Shown here one piece after another: positions 35,995 to 47,755 of a stretch of 64,000 nt of DNA. The position numbers and the translations under genes were made by a program. Numbering within the stretch: the first letter of the stretch is position 1; each line of letters starts with the position of its first letter. Origin of the DNA: Epiperipatus broadwayi (Eukaryota > Onychophora > Udeonychophora > Euonychophora > Peripatidae); the NCBI GenBank assembly GCA_028023455.1, contig JAQFVV010000056.1:4487717-4551716 (forward strand), in the 5' to 3' direction. The notes beneath the pieces were generated by a model. It did no database searches. It was not told the DNA's origin and saw only the letters and a list, made by a program, of their open reading frames with translations.

Positions 35995-37507
35995 GTACAT
36001 TGTAATTTTGAAACTCTGATCCAAGTTTGAGGTAACATTATTTTATAGAGGGCAATGATTTTTCAAAGGCTTAATAATTTAGTAATGTGTTTATATTTGT
36101 ATTAGTGTTTGTGTTTGTACTTACATGTTTGGGTTTGTATAACAAGTATTGATTTACATATATAGAGCAGTACAATGTAAATTTTAAGACTGATTATCAG
36201 TTGTACAGAAAGGTTGCAGTTGATAAAGCAATCACAAAATTTACTGGACATAGTACCATGTGAAAATATAAATGCTTAAAACCAATAAAGAGAGATTTCA
36301 AATAGTCTGTATGTGGTGATAGCTGCAATAGATATGTATGTATCATATGGAATTGTATGGAGGCAAAGAATCAAATTCTTATTCTTGTCTATGCCTTGGT
36401 ACTCATGCTGTGGAGTCAGTAGTTTTTTCATAGCTTGATTCACATTATTTTAAGTCTATAGCTAGCAAATGAGCTATATGCAAATAAATTATATATCTAT
36501 GGACAATAAATATAAAAGATAACATCACTGGTGTGCATAAAGAATATAAACATCAATGGTGTACCCAAAAAATATAAAATGAAGAGATGAAACTCATTTT
36601 ATCATTGATACGGACAGTAACCTACAATTTTTAGTTTTAGATAGACAAAAATCCAATTGTTATGATGAAAAATACATGTCCACCTTCTGGAAATGATTTG
36701 TTTTGTATCTTTTATTAAAATGAATATTTTTCTTATAGATGCCATGAGATTTGTTAATTTTTGGGATACAAGATAAAAATGAAGGATTCTTATGCAACTA
36801 GTTTTGGAGATTGTAAAGCTATAGATTATCTTAGGAACAAAGTATTTTATATCGTTTGAAAGATAATTGTGTGAGAAATACAAAGAAATTATTAATGTAA
36901 ATGTAATTTGAACTTAATGATAAATTAGAAATTATGAACAAACAATAAAGTAATAGTTATTTCTGATATTGAATTTTTTTTCCTTATTTTTAAAATGGTA
37001 ATCACTATTTGTCTTAGCCTTATAATTTTCCTTCATTTTTCTAGTTTCTGTTAATATAAAGCTTTTTCTCTAACATTATGAAAACTGAAGTTATTGTGAA
37101 AATTGTGTCTCAAGTCAGTTTTTAAAAAAATTCAATATGGCACCAAGGACTACAAGCAAGTTAAAATTAAGATCAAGAAGAAAAAAATTTACTAATTGTT
37201 GTTTTTAAATTCCATGACACAGTATTAAAGGTGGATTTATAAGTCATTAAGAGAGGATTAAAACAATATATAGCATTATTATTATGTAGTTATAACTGAA
37301 GACAAGAAATAGAGCTGCTGCTAATGTCACAATGGCAGAACTTGATATTATATAGGAGCAAGGGCCTGCTCTGTGTGTAATACTCCATATTGCACATTAG
37401 TCAACATACCAGAAGTCTACCAAATTATAGAGATGGAATGGAGCTGATTGAATGCCAACAGTTTTCCTGAAGATATCAATAAGCCAGTTTTTAATTTACT
37501 CTTTTAG
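35995..37507. other. No supported gene
   Basis: AT-rich sequence. A 93-codon minus-strand frame at 36,883-36,602 has no recognisable motif. The plus strand of the same place reads FLVLDRQKSNCYDEKYMSTF for a short distance, but stops break it. Confidence 0.3.
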
Positions 37508-37619
37508 AATGAACCAGCTTACCAAGAGATTTCATTGGCTGGCTGAAAGATTACCATGCTTTGGCTATACAAAGCACAAACATATAATTACTGCTGAACA
37601 AATGTATAAAATGTGGTCA
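37508..37619 (+). CDS. Candidate internal exon, unknown protein
   Basis: A pyrimidine-rich acceptor (TTTACTCTTTTAG, ending 37,507) is followed by one base plus 37 open codons, then CA/GTAAAA at 37,618-37,625 as a possible donor. The residues (LTKRFHWLAERLPCFGYTK, ITAEQMYKMW) are unlike the Ile/Lys/Asn noise around them and use less AT-biased codons. The exon would enter in phase 2 and leave in phase 0. No upstream or downstream partner exon is identified, and I do not recognise the family. A transposon fragment remains possible. Confidence 0.35.
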
Positions 37620-37929
37620 GTAAAAAATAATTTATTAAAAATGGCAATTATTTTAAGTATTTGACTTATCATTTAAAAATTTTAATTTACAAGTTTTTCT
37701 TAAATTATACTTATAAAACAAGATAATTAATTTCAGTCTGTATTTTACTTTTAAAATTAAAAAAGGAAAACTTGGAAATCTTATTGATAAAGAAATAAAA
37801 AGCCAAAGACAAAAGAACTTTTCAAACTAGATCTAATGATAATATTTTTTTAAAGAAAAACAACTTTTACTTACAATAAAAAAAAAAGGATTATGGAGTA
37901 ATTCTTATTTGTAAGAAGATAATATTAGA

Positions 37930-39080
37930 AATTCAATTACCCATGTATGTGTACAATTAATATATAAATATATTTAAAACATTGAATTAATTGTCTTGTA
38001 AAAATATAACATGGATTTAATAAGTATATTTTAAATTTTGACAAATGAAATATTAAGATGTAAACAGAAGTACATGCACACATTTGAATGCATGTCATGT
38101 AGACCCACATATGCGTTAAGTCAGTCATGATTTATGTATTATTCAAATGATTTTTTTATTATTAGTTTATCACTATTCTAAAATGTTAATTTTCTATTAT
38201 TAGACAGCACATTTGTGTGCTTACTTATATAGATGTGTGTCATGTAAATATCTAGAAATATCTGTAAATTGCAATGTGATAGCATATACTACTGTAACAA
38301 TATAATACCATATTTGTTTTATATTCTAATCAAATTCAGAATGCTGAATTTACATCTATAGCATACTCAAGAGACCGTAATTTAATTCTACTGTTATTGT
38401 TTCTAATTAATAAATGTATATTTCATTGTTATTCCAGTAAATTTATTTAATCCTAAAATTTATTTAAAATATGTTATGTTTTATTTATTTATTTTTCTCT
38501 TGCTCACAGCAATAGTTATAAAACTTTTGCTCCCTGAGCTGGATTCAAGCATAATGGTCAGTTATATGAATTGAGGTTTATGTCTAGTGCTATGGATTTC
38601 CAGATGATCTTGGTTGGTGCAAACAGATATTCTTTAAAATTTATGCACTAAATTTTATTTTAGTATTAATTTTGAAAATTAATCATTAATGATACTAAAT
38701 AGTCAGAGGGCATTGATGATGATCAGTATGTTTTAGTATTCCAGCATTGTTTTTTAATTGTTATATTCTTATAAATTAGCACTTATGTTTGTGCATCCAA
38801 ATTCTTGTTTATATAATCTGCTCCAAGTTGGCAAAGGATAAAGAATTAACCTGACCTATAATGGACCATTTTTAAATCTGATTACAAGGTTGACTATTAC
38901 TTTTATTTTTTTAATCTTTCTTGATGATGAATGATTATTCTTCTATGTAATGCTGGTGAATTTATCTCATGCTCATATTCATTATATTATTTGGTATATT
39001 TAAATTTAGATTAGTGTATTAAGTGGGGTTGATAATGATGATGATTCTCCATCACCCAAGTCTACCTCTGTTTCTCCATT
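37930..39080 (+). repeat. ~1-kb dispersed repeat, copy 3
   Basis: Pairs with copy 2 at 31.44-32.55 kb over its whole length and with copy 1 at 20.44-21.24 kb over the 3' two thirds. It ends near CATCACCCAAGTCTACCTC. All three copies share orientation. Confidence 0.8.
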
Positions 39081-39566
39081 ATCATCACAATATATATTTC
39101 AGTTTGATGAATATCAATTCATCTGCATTAAACATCAAATACTTAAAATGTTTTTCTGATGAATGTTTATCAAGCAGTATACTTTTGTTCTACAGTCAAT
39201 AGTATTAATATCATTAATCATTTTATTATTGGAATGATTCATTGATCACTATTCTATTTGAATAAATAATGCATAGCAAAGTGTGATATACATTGTAATG
39301 GTACTGACATTGCCTATCATATACACATAAAGTTAATTAATTAATTTTAAACTTTCATATCATAAATAATCATTTTTTATGGAAAATATACAAAATCTTA
39401 AATAAAAGTTACTAAATGAAATATAAATAAGAGTTAATAAAATAACTAAATATTAGATTCATATAAGCTATGATTAAAGGTGAAATACTTAAGAATGAGT
39501 GATTTATTTATTTGTTTATAGAAAGAAAGTTGGAAAAGTTTTATTAACCTCTGTATTTGCTATAAA

Positions 39567-39569
<3 letters not shown>

Positions 39570-39639
<70 letters not shown>

Positions 39640-39640
39640 T
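39570..39640. repeat. (AAT)n microsatellite, ~70 bp
   Basis: Uninterrupted AAT triplets. The minus-strand frames across it (39,722-39,516 and 39,753-39,544) are poly-Leu or poly-Ile artefacts. Confidence 0.95.
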
Positions 39641-42257
39641 TTAAATTGGTTAAAATATGAATTAGTTGGTTTAGGAATTCTTCTAAAAGGGCTTGGAAAA
39701 CAAGTTTGAAGTAAACAGTCATGTATACCCCTAGATATGAAATTATAAATCAAGTAAATAGCATAGAGTTGTTAAACAAAAGTATTAACGTTTGGTCTTA
39801 ATTGTTTCATAAGATTAGAGACTATATAAGGTGTTATTTTGAATGTTAGAATCAATGATTGTTTCAGTATTTAATCACTACCTGATAAATTCATGCAACC
39901 ATGATTATAAACTATATTAGTGACAAGCAAAGCTCATAGTTTTGTAGATAGTTGCCATGAAATAAAAAAGACTGAGAATCAAGTTGTATTGAACTAAAGC
40001 AGCATAAAAATATTACTGTAATTGAAATCACTGAGATGTGTAGCTAGACAAACCAATTGTACAAATTTTGTACAATTCTTACAAGTTGTACCCTAAACTG
40101 GACCTTTTAAGATATAGTTTCTAGATTTTGAATTATACTTTTCTTCCTTGATAAGTAATTGTCTGAATATAAAAGTTCTATCTTCAAAATCTTTGTGTGA
40201 ACTGATAAAAGTTTATTAGAATTACAACTGTAAAAAAGATAAGTAATCTTAAAGCAAAAATAAGAAATTTGGCAACATAAAAAAATTTTCATCAGAAAAC
40301 AAGAATTGAACATTTAGAAACATTTAACTGTGTTTTTAAAGTCAAACACAAATGTCTAAATTAAAACTAAATATTGGGATGGTAGAATAAATTATGTTAA
40401 AAATTGGTATGTATTAGAAATTACCAAACACCAACAAAAGTATTGCCCACCTATCTTGATTTGGTTTTAAGCAAAAAACTTCATCATTAGTTAGTTAGCA
40501 AAATCAGTGTGTTGTCACTGCAACCACATCATTCTCAGACTTGCATATGAACTTCATTCAATTTCACTGATTATATTATCAAGATAAAATGGCCTACCCT
40601 TCAACATTTTTAAAAAACTTTATCCTCCAAAACGTTTTATAGAAATATAAGTTTCACAGTATGTCCCAGCAATTTTACTATTTTTATTCTATTATGTTCA
40701 ACAGTTCTCTTTTTATAGTGATTTCTTTTAATATATAATTATTAGTCTTCTTTTCCATACAATTTATCCAAATCAACTTTATCCAAAGTCAATTGTTTCT
40801 TGCTGTCTCATACCTCAAGTCTCACATCTGTATATCAGTATTGGTCACAAAGATTCTAACTTTTTTTTTCCTATTTTTATTTCAACGAAAAAAAAGCATT
40901 CTTTTTTTTTGTTTCAGTTTATGTATATGTATTTTTCTGAATATAAATCTTTTTATAAATATTAAAATTGAATAAATATAATTTTAAATTGATTCTCGAC
41001 TAAAAATTAAGAGGTAAATTAGCCAATAGAACAAACATTCTTCATCACTACACTATTTGAATCACTCTCCCTTAAATATCACATATTTAATTCACCATAT
41101 ACCATGGATATAAGTAAGTACTTTTGTATGTTTAATTTTAAATGTTTGTGATATAATAATAAATATTAATTTAGCATTTAATATGATTTTACTTTTTGAC
41201 ACTGAACAAAAAAAAAGAGATAAGTGATATCGTTTTTTTTTTTTATTTTATAAAAAAAGTTAATTTATTTTGCTATAAAAAATTGAAAGGTTAGTTTCTG
41301 TATACAATTAACTGTTTTTTTTTTCTGCTGAAATATCTGTTACACTTGTTTTACAGTGTGTGGGAAAAAGGGTGGACAGGTTGTGGACATTGGTTTGCTT
41401 TAGACATCAAATTCAAAAAAAAAAAAAAGAACAACTTATATCACCTGTTTTTATTTTGTCATTAATTGCCTGTTTTCAGCGTGACAAGTCTTTTTAAGGA
41501 AGAACTTATATTATTAATTTCTAGTCGGCAAGATATTATATAATTACAAGGTGATAGAAATCAAACAGAAGAACGCTTGGCGGGCTTAACATGAATCTTT
41601 AAATGTCAAAATAATATTTTTTATTTGTATCTTTGACAGACTTAAATAACTTAATCTAGTGACCTCTCGTGATCTTTAATATAATCTATGTTAGAAATAA
41701 ACAGCCAAAATGAAATAAAAGTATTTATATATCTTAATTATAAAGTATACAATAGTCATAAACAGATATAAATATAGGATTAAACAGTGTAAAGGCTGAT
41801 CCAAATATTAGAATGACCCCCCCTCCTTTCGTGGTTAATATTAGTTAAAGCGTTTTTTCTCCCTGTCTTTCAATTTTGTCAGAGTTGAAGTGTTGAAAAA
41901 AATTTATGATATATATGTTGCTTTTTAGAAAGGTAAGTACAGTATATATATATAAGTTAATAGTATGTAATATTATTTAGATTCATTTTTTAAATAATAT
42001 TTAAATTTTTAACTTTAATTCAGAATTCTAAACAATTTGAAATTTATTTAGATTTTAAAAAAATAATAATACACATTATTCACTGGTTTCATTTACTTCT
42101 TGCTAAAATACATTAATTTGGTTACTTTACCCATGTTTTAAATTCCACCTTTTAAAATAAAATTGTAAAGTGTATGCAAAGAGATTTATGCAGTTAATTC
42201 TTACTTTAAACCACTAAACATCACATGATCACCATTTCTTATGCTTGCTCATAACTG
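39641..42257. other. No supported gene
   Basis: AT-rich sequence with poly-T and poly-A runs. The only exon-like hint is a Kozak-like ATG at 41,104 ending in a perfect GTAAGT donor at 41,114, with an acceptor at 41,356. Joined, they give just 18 codons, so I do not call a gene. Confidence 0.35.
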
Positions 42258-42597
42258 TTATTAAAATAGGAAAAACTATCCATACAGTAGTGCCATTCAG
42301 TGCAAGTCAGAGTAATCAATGGTTGTCAGAAGGCTTGTGCATAAAACCCCTATCTAGTGACTACTCATCCAATATTTCCAGACTAGTTTCTAGCTTGTGG
42401 CTTTCATCAGAGAGGAGCTTTGGATCTGAGAGCACTGCTCCTCAATGACAAAAGCCACAAGCTAGAAACTAGTCTTGGCATACTGGATAAGTAGGCACTA
42501 TATAGGAATTTTATGCACAAGCCTTCTGGCATCCATTGATTACTCTGGCTTTCACTGAGTGGCACTACTATATGGAGAGTTTTTCCTGTTTTAATTT
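42258..42597. repeat. Long foldback C (~150-bp arms)
   Basis: The left arm (42,258-42,418) and right arm (~42,445-42,597) are inverted copies: CTAGTTTCTAGCTTGTGGCTTT on one side and AAAGCCACAAGCTAGAAACTAG on the other. The loop is about 25 bases. The reading frames on both strands here (42,245-42,448 + and 42,715-42,407 -) encode related peptides only because the DNA is a palindrome. The TAGCTTGTGGCTTTCATCAG segment resembles TAGCTATGGCTCTCATC-like sequence in foldback D. Confidence 0.85.
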
Positions 42598-42599
42598 TT

Positions 42600-43250
42600 A
42601 CTTTAAGTAATGTATTAATAAGTGACAGGACATATCCATTTTTGAGAATGGCTGGTTTCTTACAACAGGCAAGAGGAACAACAAACACATAATTCATTGA
42701 AAAAATATTGATCATACTTATTATATTAATAAATAAAATTATACTTGTGTTTATTTATTTGTCATTGAAAATTATTCATAATATCAAAGAACATTCAAAC
42801 ACGAAAAATTGTCCAGCTTGGATTTATTTATTTTTTTGTCAAGTTTTAATTCAGATTCTTTTATACTTTAAAATCCATTTTTGAGACTATATCTCACTGT
42901 TCATTATTATATTTATTTATTTTTAATTACAAAAACATGAAAATTGTAATAATATAGTTTTAACATGGCTCCATGACAGCAATGAGTAATTAGATTAAGT
43001 CTTTCCAAATCTCAAAATTGATTAATAATTTTATTTCATCTAAAACTCTGTTTATAACATACATTCATCTTTCAACATTATAACAAACTTTTAATTAAAA
43101 ACATCAGTCAGTTATATCATCATTTGTATTTTTGAACACTTCTTCAGAAACTCTCTGACCATATACATAATAATATTTAGTTTATGTATAAGTAAATCAT
43201 TTATTTGGTTCTTATGTATTAGTCCGACTATTATGAAAAACACTGTCAAA
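42600..43250. other. No gene seen
   Basis: AT-rich sequence with no coding frame or repeat structure I can define. Confidence 0.4.
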
Positions 43251-43460
43251 AACAAATATGTAAATAAAGACTGAATTAAACACATTTACAATCTTTTAAT
43301 AATGAAAAATATTAAGGGAATATTAGATAATATCCCAATTAGAAGAAAGTTGTTAGTCAAAATATTGGTTTATTATCTAATATTCACTTGAAAAATTAAT
43401 TGTTTTCATTTTTAAAAGATTGTAAATGTGTTTAATTTAGTCTTTATTAACACATTTGTT
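43251..43460. mobile_element. MITE-like element, 210 bp with ~48-bp TIRs
   Basis: AACAAATATGTAAATAAAGAC at the left end is the inverted match of GTCTTTATTAACACATTTGTT at the right end, and similarity continues through ACACATTTACAATCTTTTA. There is no coding capacity. A target duplication is not obvious. Confidence 0.75.
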
Positions 43461-43855
43461 TGGACTGGTGTTATAATATAAGTGCATAATTTGTTCCATG
43501 TACAAAATGTTGTTTTCTCTTATCATCTATTAACAGTCTAATACATATGTGAAATCTCACTGTTGGTATAATACATAAGTACCATTTATTTTTACTAACA
43601 CGGAACAATTTTAACGCCTTCAAAACTACCTATGAGATAACTTATTAAATTTTGCTTTGAATATAAATAAGTATTTATTTTAACATACACAATTATAGAA
43701 TAATCTGAATCTTATTGTGTAATAAAATTAAACTCTCTTAATTAGAATAATAGAAAAAGTGCAAGTTTGAAGTATGAATCTTACTCAAACTGATTTATAA
43801 TATTCACCTTAAAATGAATGAATACATATTCTTATTTATAAATAATGATCACTTT

Positions 43856-44045
43856 TTGATGATTGCTGGTTTAGCATGAAATATGTATATTGATGATTAT
43901 TTATCTTTTCAACATATATGTGTTCAAGTGTGTTAGTGTTATGAGATAGAGTGGAGAGTGGTGGGTAGTAAGAAAGTCTCTGCTCATATACCTTATATAT
44001 TTCATATATTGATACAGGTATATAATAAGTATGTATTTCAGTTAT
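43856..44045 (-). repeat. Partial reverse copy of the 15.6-16.5 kb tandem unit
   Basis: GATGATTGCTGGTTTAGCA, GATGATTATTTATCTTTTCAAC, GTGTTCAAGTGTG and TTATGAGATAG are reverse complements of landmarks in the 470-bp unit. Only about 190 bases are recognisable. Confidence 0.75.
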
Positions 44046-44849
44046 TAAAAATATAAAATAATTTCAATATTCACTTTCTCTGAAGAAAATATAATTTTTT
44101 GCTTTAGTGAAAAAGTATTTATACTTATAATGTTATCATCATTATTATTATTACACTGTACTTCATTTTTTTATTATAAATATATTATGTGTTCAGGAAT
44201 AATTTTTTTAATCTACTCTAGAGCCATCTATTGTAAACTTGATTAATCAATGGACAATAAATAACAGTGATATTATATTAACATGTTAAATTAGTTTCTG
44301 CATTATCATGTTTGTTAGTGAGAATATTGAATTTAATACCAGAACTAGAGTACTTAATTCATCTATCAACACCTTTTAAGCAATAATATATTAAAAACAC
44401 TCTATTCCAAAAAGTCCTGTGGTCAAAATAATTTTTCATTAAAGCATATGTTTGTCATTAGCACAAAAAGTCATTTGATGTTGTTTTAATATAAATTACA
44501 TTATAATAAAATGTCAAAATATAAAAATGTCAATATCATAAAAGCAGTTATAGGGTCAGATTATCAGACAGATCATTAATAAGAATAGATTATTAATCAG
44601 ATAATCATTTAATATGTTCTAAAGCTAAAATAATAATGGTATTGAAAATTAAACTTATCTCTAACCTATACCTTGTTTCAGCTGCTGATAACTACTAAAT
44701 ATATCAATTTGGATATTTAATCATCATGTTATTAAGTGATGTAAGTGCTTAAAGAATGTATTGGAGATATAAGTAGTTTTGATATTTGGATTCACTAAAA
44801 TGAAAACTCTTGACTGGTTTTTTGATAGGGACTGCTTTATTAGTTATTT

Positions 44850-44936
44850 GCTGAGAGGCCATTCAGCCACCTTGCAAGCAAGTAGTTGGCTGCAGATGGT
44901 TGTGGATTCACCTCCCAGCCGATGCTATGACATATG
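44850..44936 (+). mobile_element. tRNA-like SINE fragment, copy 1
   Basis: GCTGAGAGGC pairs with ACCTCCCAGC at the two ends (8 of 10 bases). Inside lie CCTTGCAAGCAAGTAG, resembling an anticodon arm, and GGTTGTGGATTC, a degenerate B box. It ends GATGCTATGACATATGG plus poly-A. Related copies lie at 56.3 kb and, on the other strand, at 51.23 kb. Confidence 0.5.
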
Positions 44937-45436
44937 GAAAAAAAAACATTAGAAATTTTTACTTAGCTCAATACTAAAAATAAATATGAAGTTTTATAAT
45001 CAATGTAGGGATTTAAAAACCTGAGTTCAGCAAGAAGATTTTTTAAATAATTAATAAATTAGAAGTGTAGGAGATGCATCCATTTGTTAATCATAGTTAA
45101 TGTGTATTTTTTTAACATAGCAAAAATAACATATAGATCTGAATCATTAAATATTCAAATTAAATAAATAAATAATGTTTCTATATATGAACAATGATGA
45201 TATTTTGACTGGTTAGAGAAATTATTTGATTTTTATTTGAGTAATGATAAAAAATTTATATTGTCACATTTTTCATGTTTATATTCTTGTTATCCATTAA
45301 GGTTTGGATAGAGATTTTTAAAATTTTAGTCTTAAAAATGTAAAGACTATGGATATTGGTGCAATACTTGGAAATTTTAAAAGATGTTATAGTAATCTTA
45401 AAAATTATAACAAATAATAAAATCATATACAACCTT

Positions 45437-46103
45437 TAATATAAATATATATTAATCATACTTAAAAAGCACTCTTCAGCACATGATGTAGTGCCCTTTT
45501 CAGATGTTAATAGTCTATTAAAATGTTAACCAATTATTATATACACAACACTATCTAGTGTTTCATAATGGCAGTAAAATAATAACAATAACAAAAATAA
45601 AACATTAGTATAATAGAATAAAACTTTAATATAGAAATATAACTTTAAAAAATAGACTATGCAACATAACATTCATTACTTAATACATGGACATTAAATA
45701 GAAGTTATAAAAAATATTAAACCTTTTAATTATATTAAAAAACCAAAAGAAAATACAAATATATGAAACATATTACATTAAAAATAATTCAAATAACTGT
45801 AGGAAAATTTACAAGACTTCAATACGTTTGGTTATCAATAGTCAATTGGAAATGAATGGGAAATTATATAAGACAATATATATATAAAACTGTATAATAT
45901 TTTAATAGAAGGATAGTATATATAATTTAAACTAAATGTAAAGGGAGCTTGAAAATTGTATAATAGATGTATTATTTGTTTTGTATAGTATTATGTTATA
46001 TAGTAAATTTTTTTTATTCATAAGAAGGTTTTATTCTATTCTATTAATATTTTATTTTTGATATTGTTGTTATTTTGCTTCCATTATGGAACACTAGATA
46101 GTG

Positions 46104-46181
<78 letters not shown>

Positions 46182-46275
46182 GTTAATGTTATAATAGATT
46201 GTTAACATTTGGAAAAGGCACTAAGCCATGTACTGAAAAAGGCATTTTATGTATGATTAATATGTATTTATATTA
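45437..46275. repeat. Long inverted repeat (~190-bp arms) around a 400-bp core
   Basis: The left arm 45,437-45,625 and right arm ~46,028-46,275 share, in opposite orientation, TTAATCATAC, CAGATGTTAA, AACACTATCTAGTGTT and AATAGAATAAAAC. The right arm carries an internal (TA)n of about 73 bases (46,104-46,176) that the left arm lacks. The core holds no coding frame. This looks like a non-autonomous DNA element. Confidence 0.8.
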
Positions 46276-46403
46276 GCTGTTGCATATAATTTTTATTATT
46301 TGTTATAATTTATATGAAAGAACAGTATATTGCATTTCATTACTTCCATTTTTAATAATTTTAGAAATTATACTTTTTTGAAAATATATGAACTCATATA
46401 ATT

Positions 46404-47060
46404 ATGATATTTAATTCTAAGAATATATTTAGTCTTATTGTTTATAAAAATACAGGAGATATAAAAAACTGCAGTAATTACTATAGTTGTAATATTAATT
46501 ATTACATCAAAAGTTTATTCATTACAATAAATAGTTGTTTTCTTTTCTTGGACATAGATGAATGGTTATCAGAAAGTCAAAGAGGTTTTAGAGTATCGTA
46601 AAGCTCTGTAAATAGATTAGCTTCCAAAAAAACTAACAGAAAGTCTTAAGTATAATTAATGAATTAAAAGTGAAGAAAGATGCATTCATTTTATTGATCC
46701 TATCATATCTTTTTGATACATTAAGAGTAACATATGAATCTGAAGAGATTATAATCTATTAAATATATGAATAGTTTTTATATGGTAATAATGATATTAT
46801 TAATATAAAACTATTTCATATCTTTATGGCTTTTGCCAAAATATTTGACTCACAGTTGGAGAGATTTATGATAATGTTTGAAAGCAGCTACTTATTAGTG
46901 AAAATAAAGCTTTAACTTTGTTTCAGTTTTAGGACAGTTTTTTGGAACAATTTGTAGATGGTTTCATGAAGTATGTATCAAGATATGGCATAGATTTGAT
47001 AGAGAATCTTTGAATTTAAACTGATTACAAACAAAATCATTATAGTACTGACTTTGCTGT
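46404..47060 (+). pseudogene. Very old reverse-transcriptase fragment of a LINE
   Basis: The frame at 46,404-46,601 reads GDIKNCSNYY and then DEWLSESQRGFR, which correspond to the KxGDxxxCSNYRGI and LSESQxGFR boxes of LINE reverse transcriptases. A following stretch near 46,690 (AFILLI and a phenylalanine-aspartate pair in shifted frames) fits the next box. Everything after is eroded. The family differs from the RTE copies in its box wording. Confidence 0.4.
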
Positions 47061-47755
47061 TCTTCATCACATGTTTTGAATATTTGGAATTAATTTATAA
47101 AATCATTATTAATCATTATAATAAAATTATGAAAAAAATAAATAAATTGAAGTTACAAAATATAGATAAATATTTGTGATAGGATCAATATGTAGTATGT
47201 TATTAATTTTTAAACTATTATTTTTTTGCTAAAACGTGGTCAAAATAGAGTAGGTAAATTCCATATCTCTATTATTGTTTAATATTGATATGAATATTGC
47301 AATATAATGGAAATGTTTTAAAAAATATTTTCCTTCTTTTATTTATTATTTAACTGATTGTTTTTATTAAGCAATTAAATAAAGTAAATATATTTAAGAG
47401 TGCATATTTTTGTTTTTGGCAGGTTAATAACTGAAAAAACTATCGCATTCAAATTAAATATTAATCTTAAAATTTAGAAAAATAAGTCAACAAATACATA
47501 TAGATTAATTAACCAGACTACACACTAGAGATTAAAAAATTAAATTCAAGTCAGTAATTGGTGCAAGTAAACTTATTAAATAGGATATGACTTTTTATAT
47601 TTTTCTTGGTAAGTAAATGTGAACTTGAAATATTCTTTATTAGTTGGCTAATTTTTTTTTGCATTTTTCATGATATGGCAATGACTGAATCACACATTTA
47701 AAAAATAGTTTAATAAAATAGTCATACCATTGTTATAATTATTCATAACTATTAT
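47061..47755. other. No gene seen
   Basis: AT-rich sequence between two LINE relics; nothing further is readable. Confidence 0.4.

Noticed and set aside
31409-38128. Similar 62- and 63-codon minus-strand frames at 31.4 and 37.9 kb that look like a conserved small protein
   Set aside because: They lie inside two copies of a dispersed repeat, so the similarity is DNA-level. No constraint on codon positions can be claimed by eye, and the third copy lacks the frame.
39516-39753. Poly-Leu and poly-Ile reading frames
   Set aside because: They are translations of the (AAT)n microsatellite and carry no gene evidence.
42245-42715. Related peptides on opposite strands at 42.2-42.7 kb (SASQSNQWLSEGLCIK and SESQSNQWMPEGLCIK)
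   Set aside because: They arise from the two arms of a long palindrome and not from paired genes.
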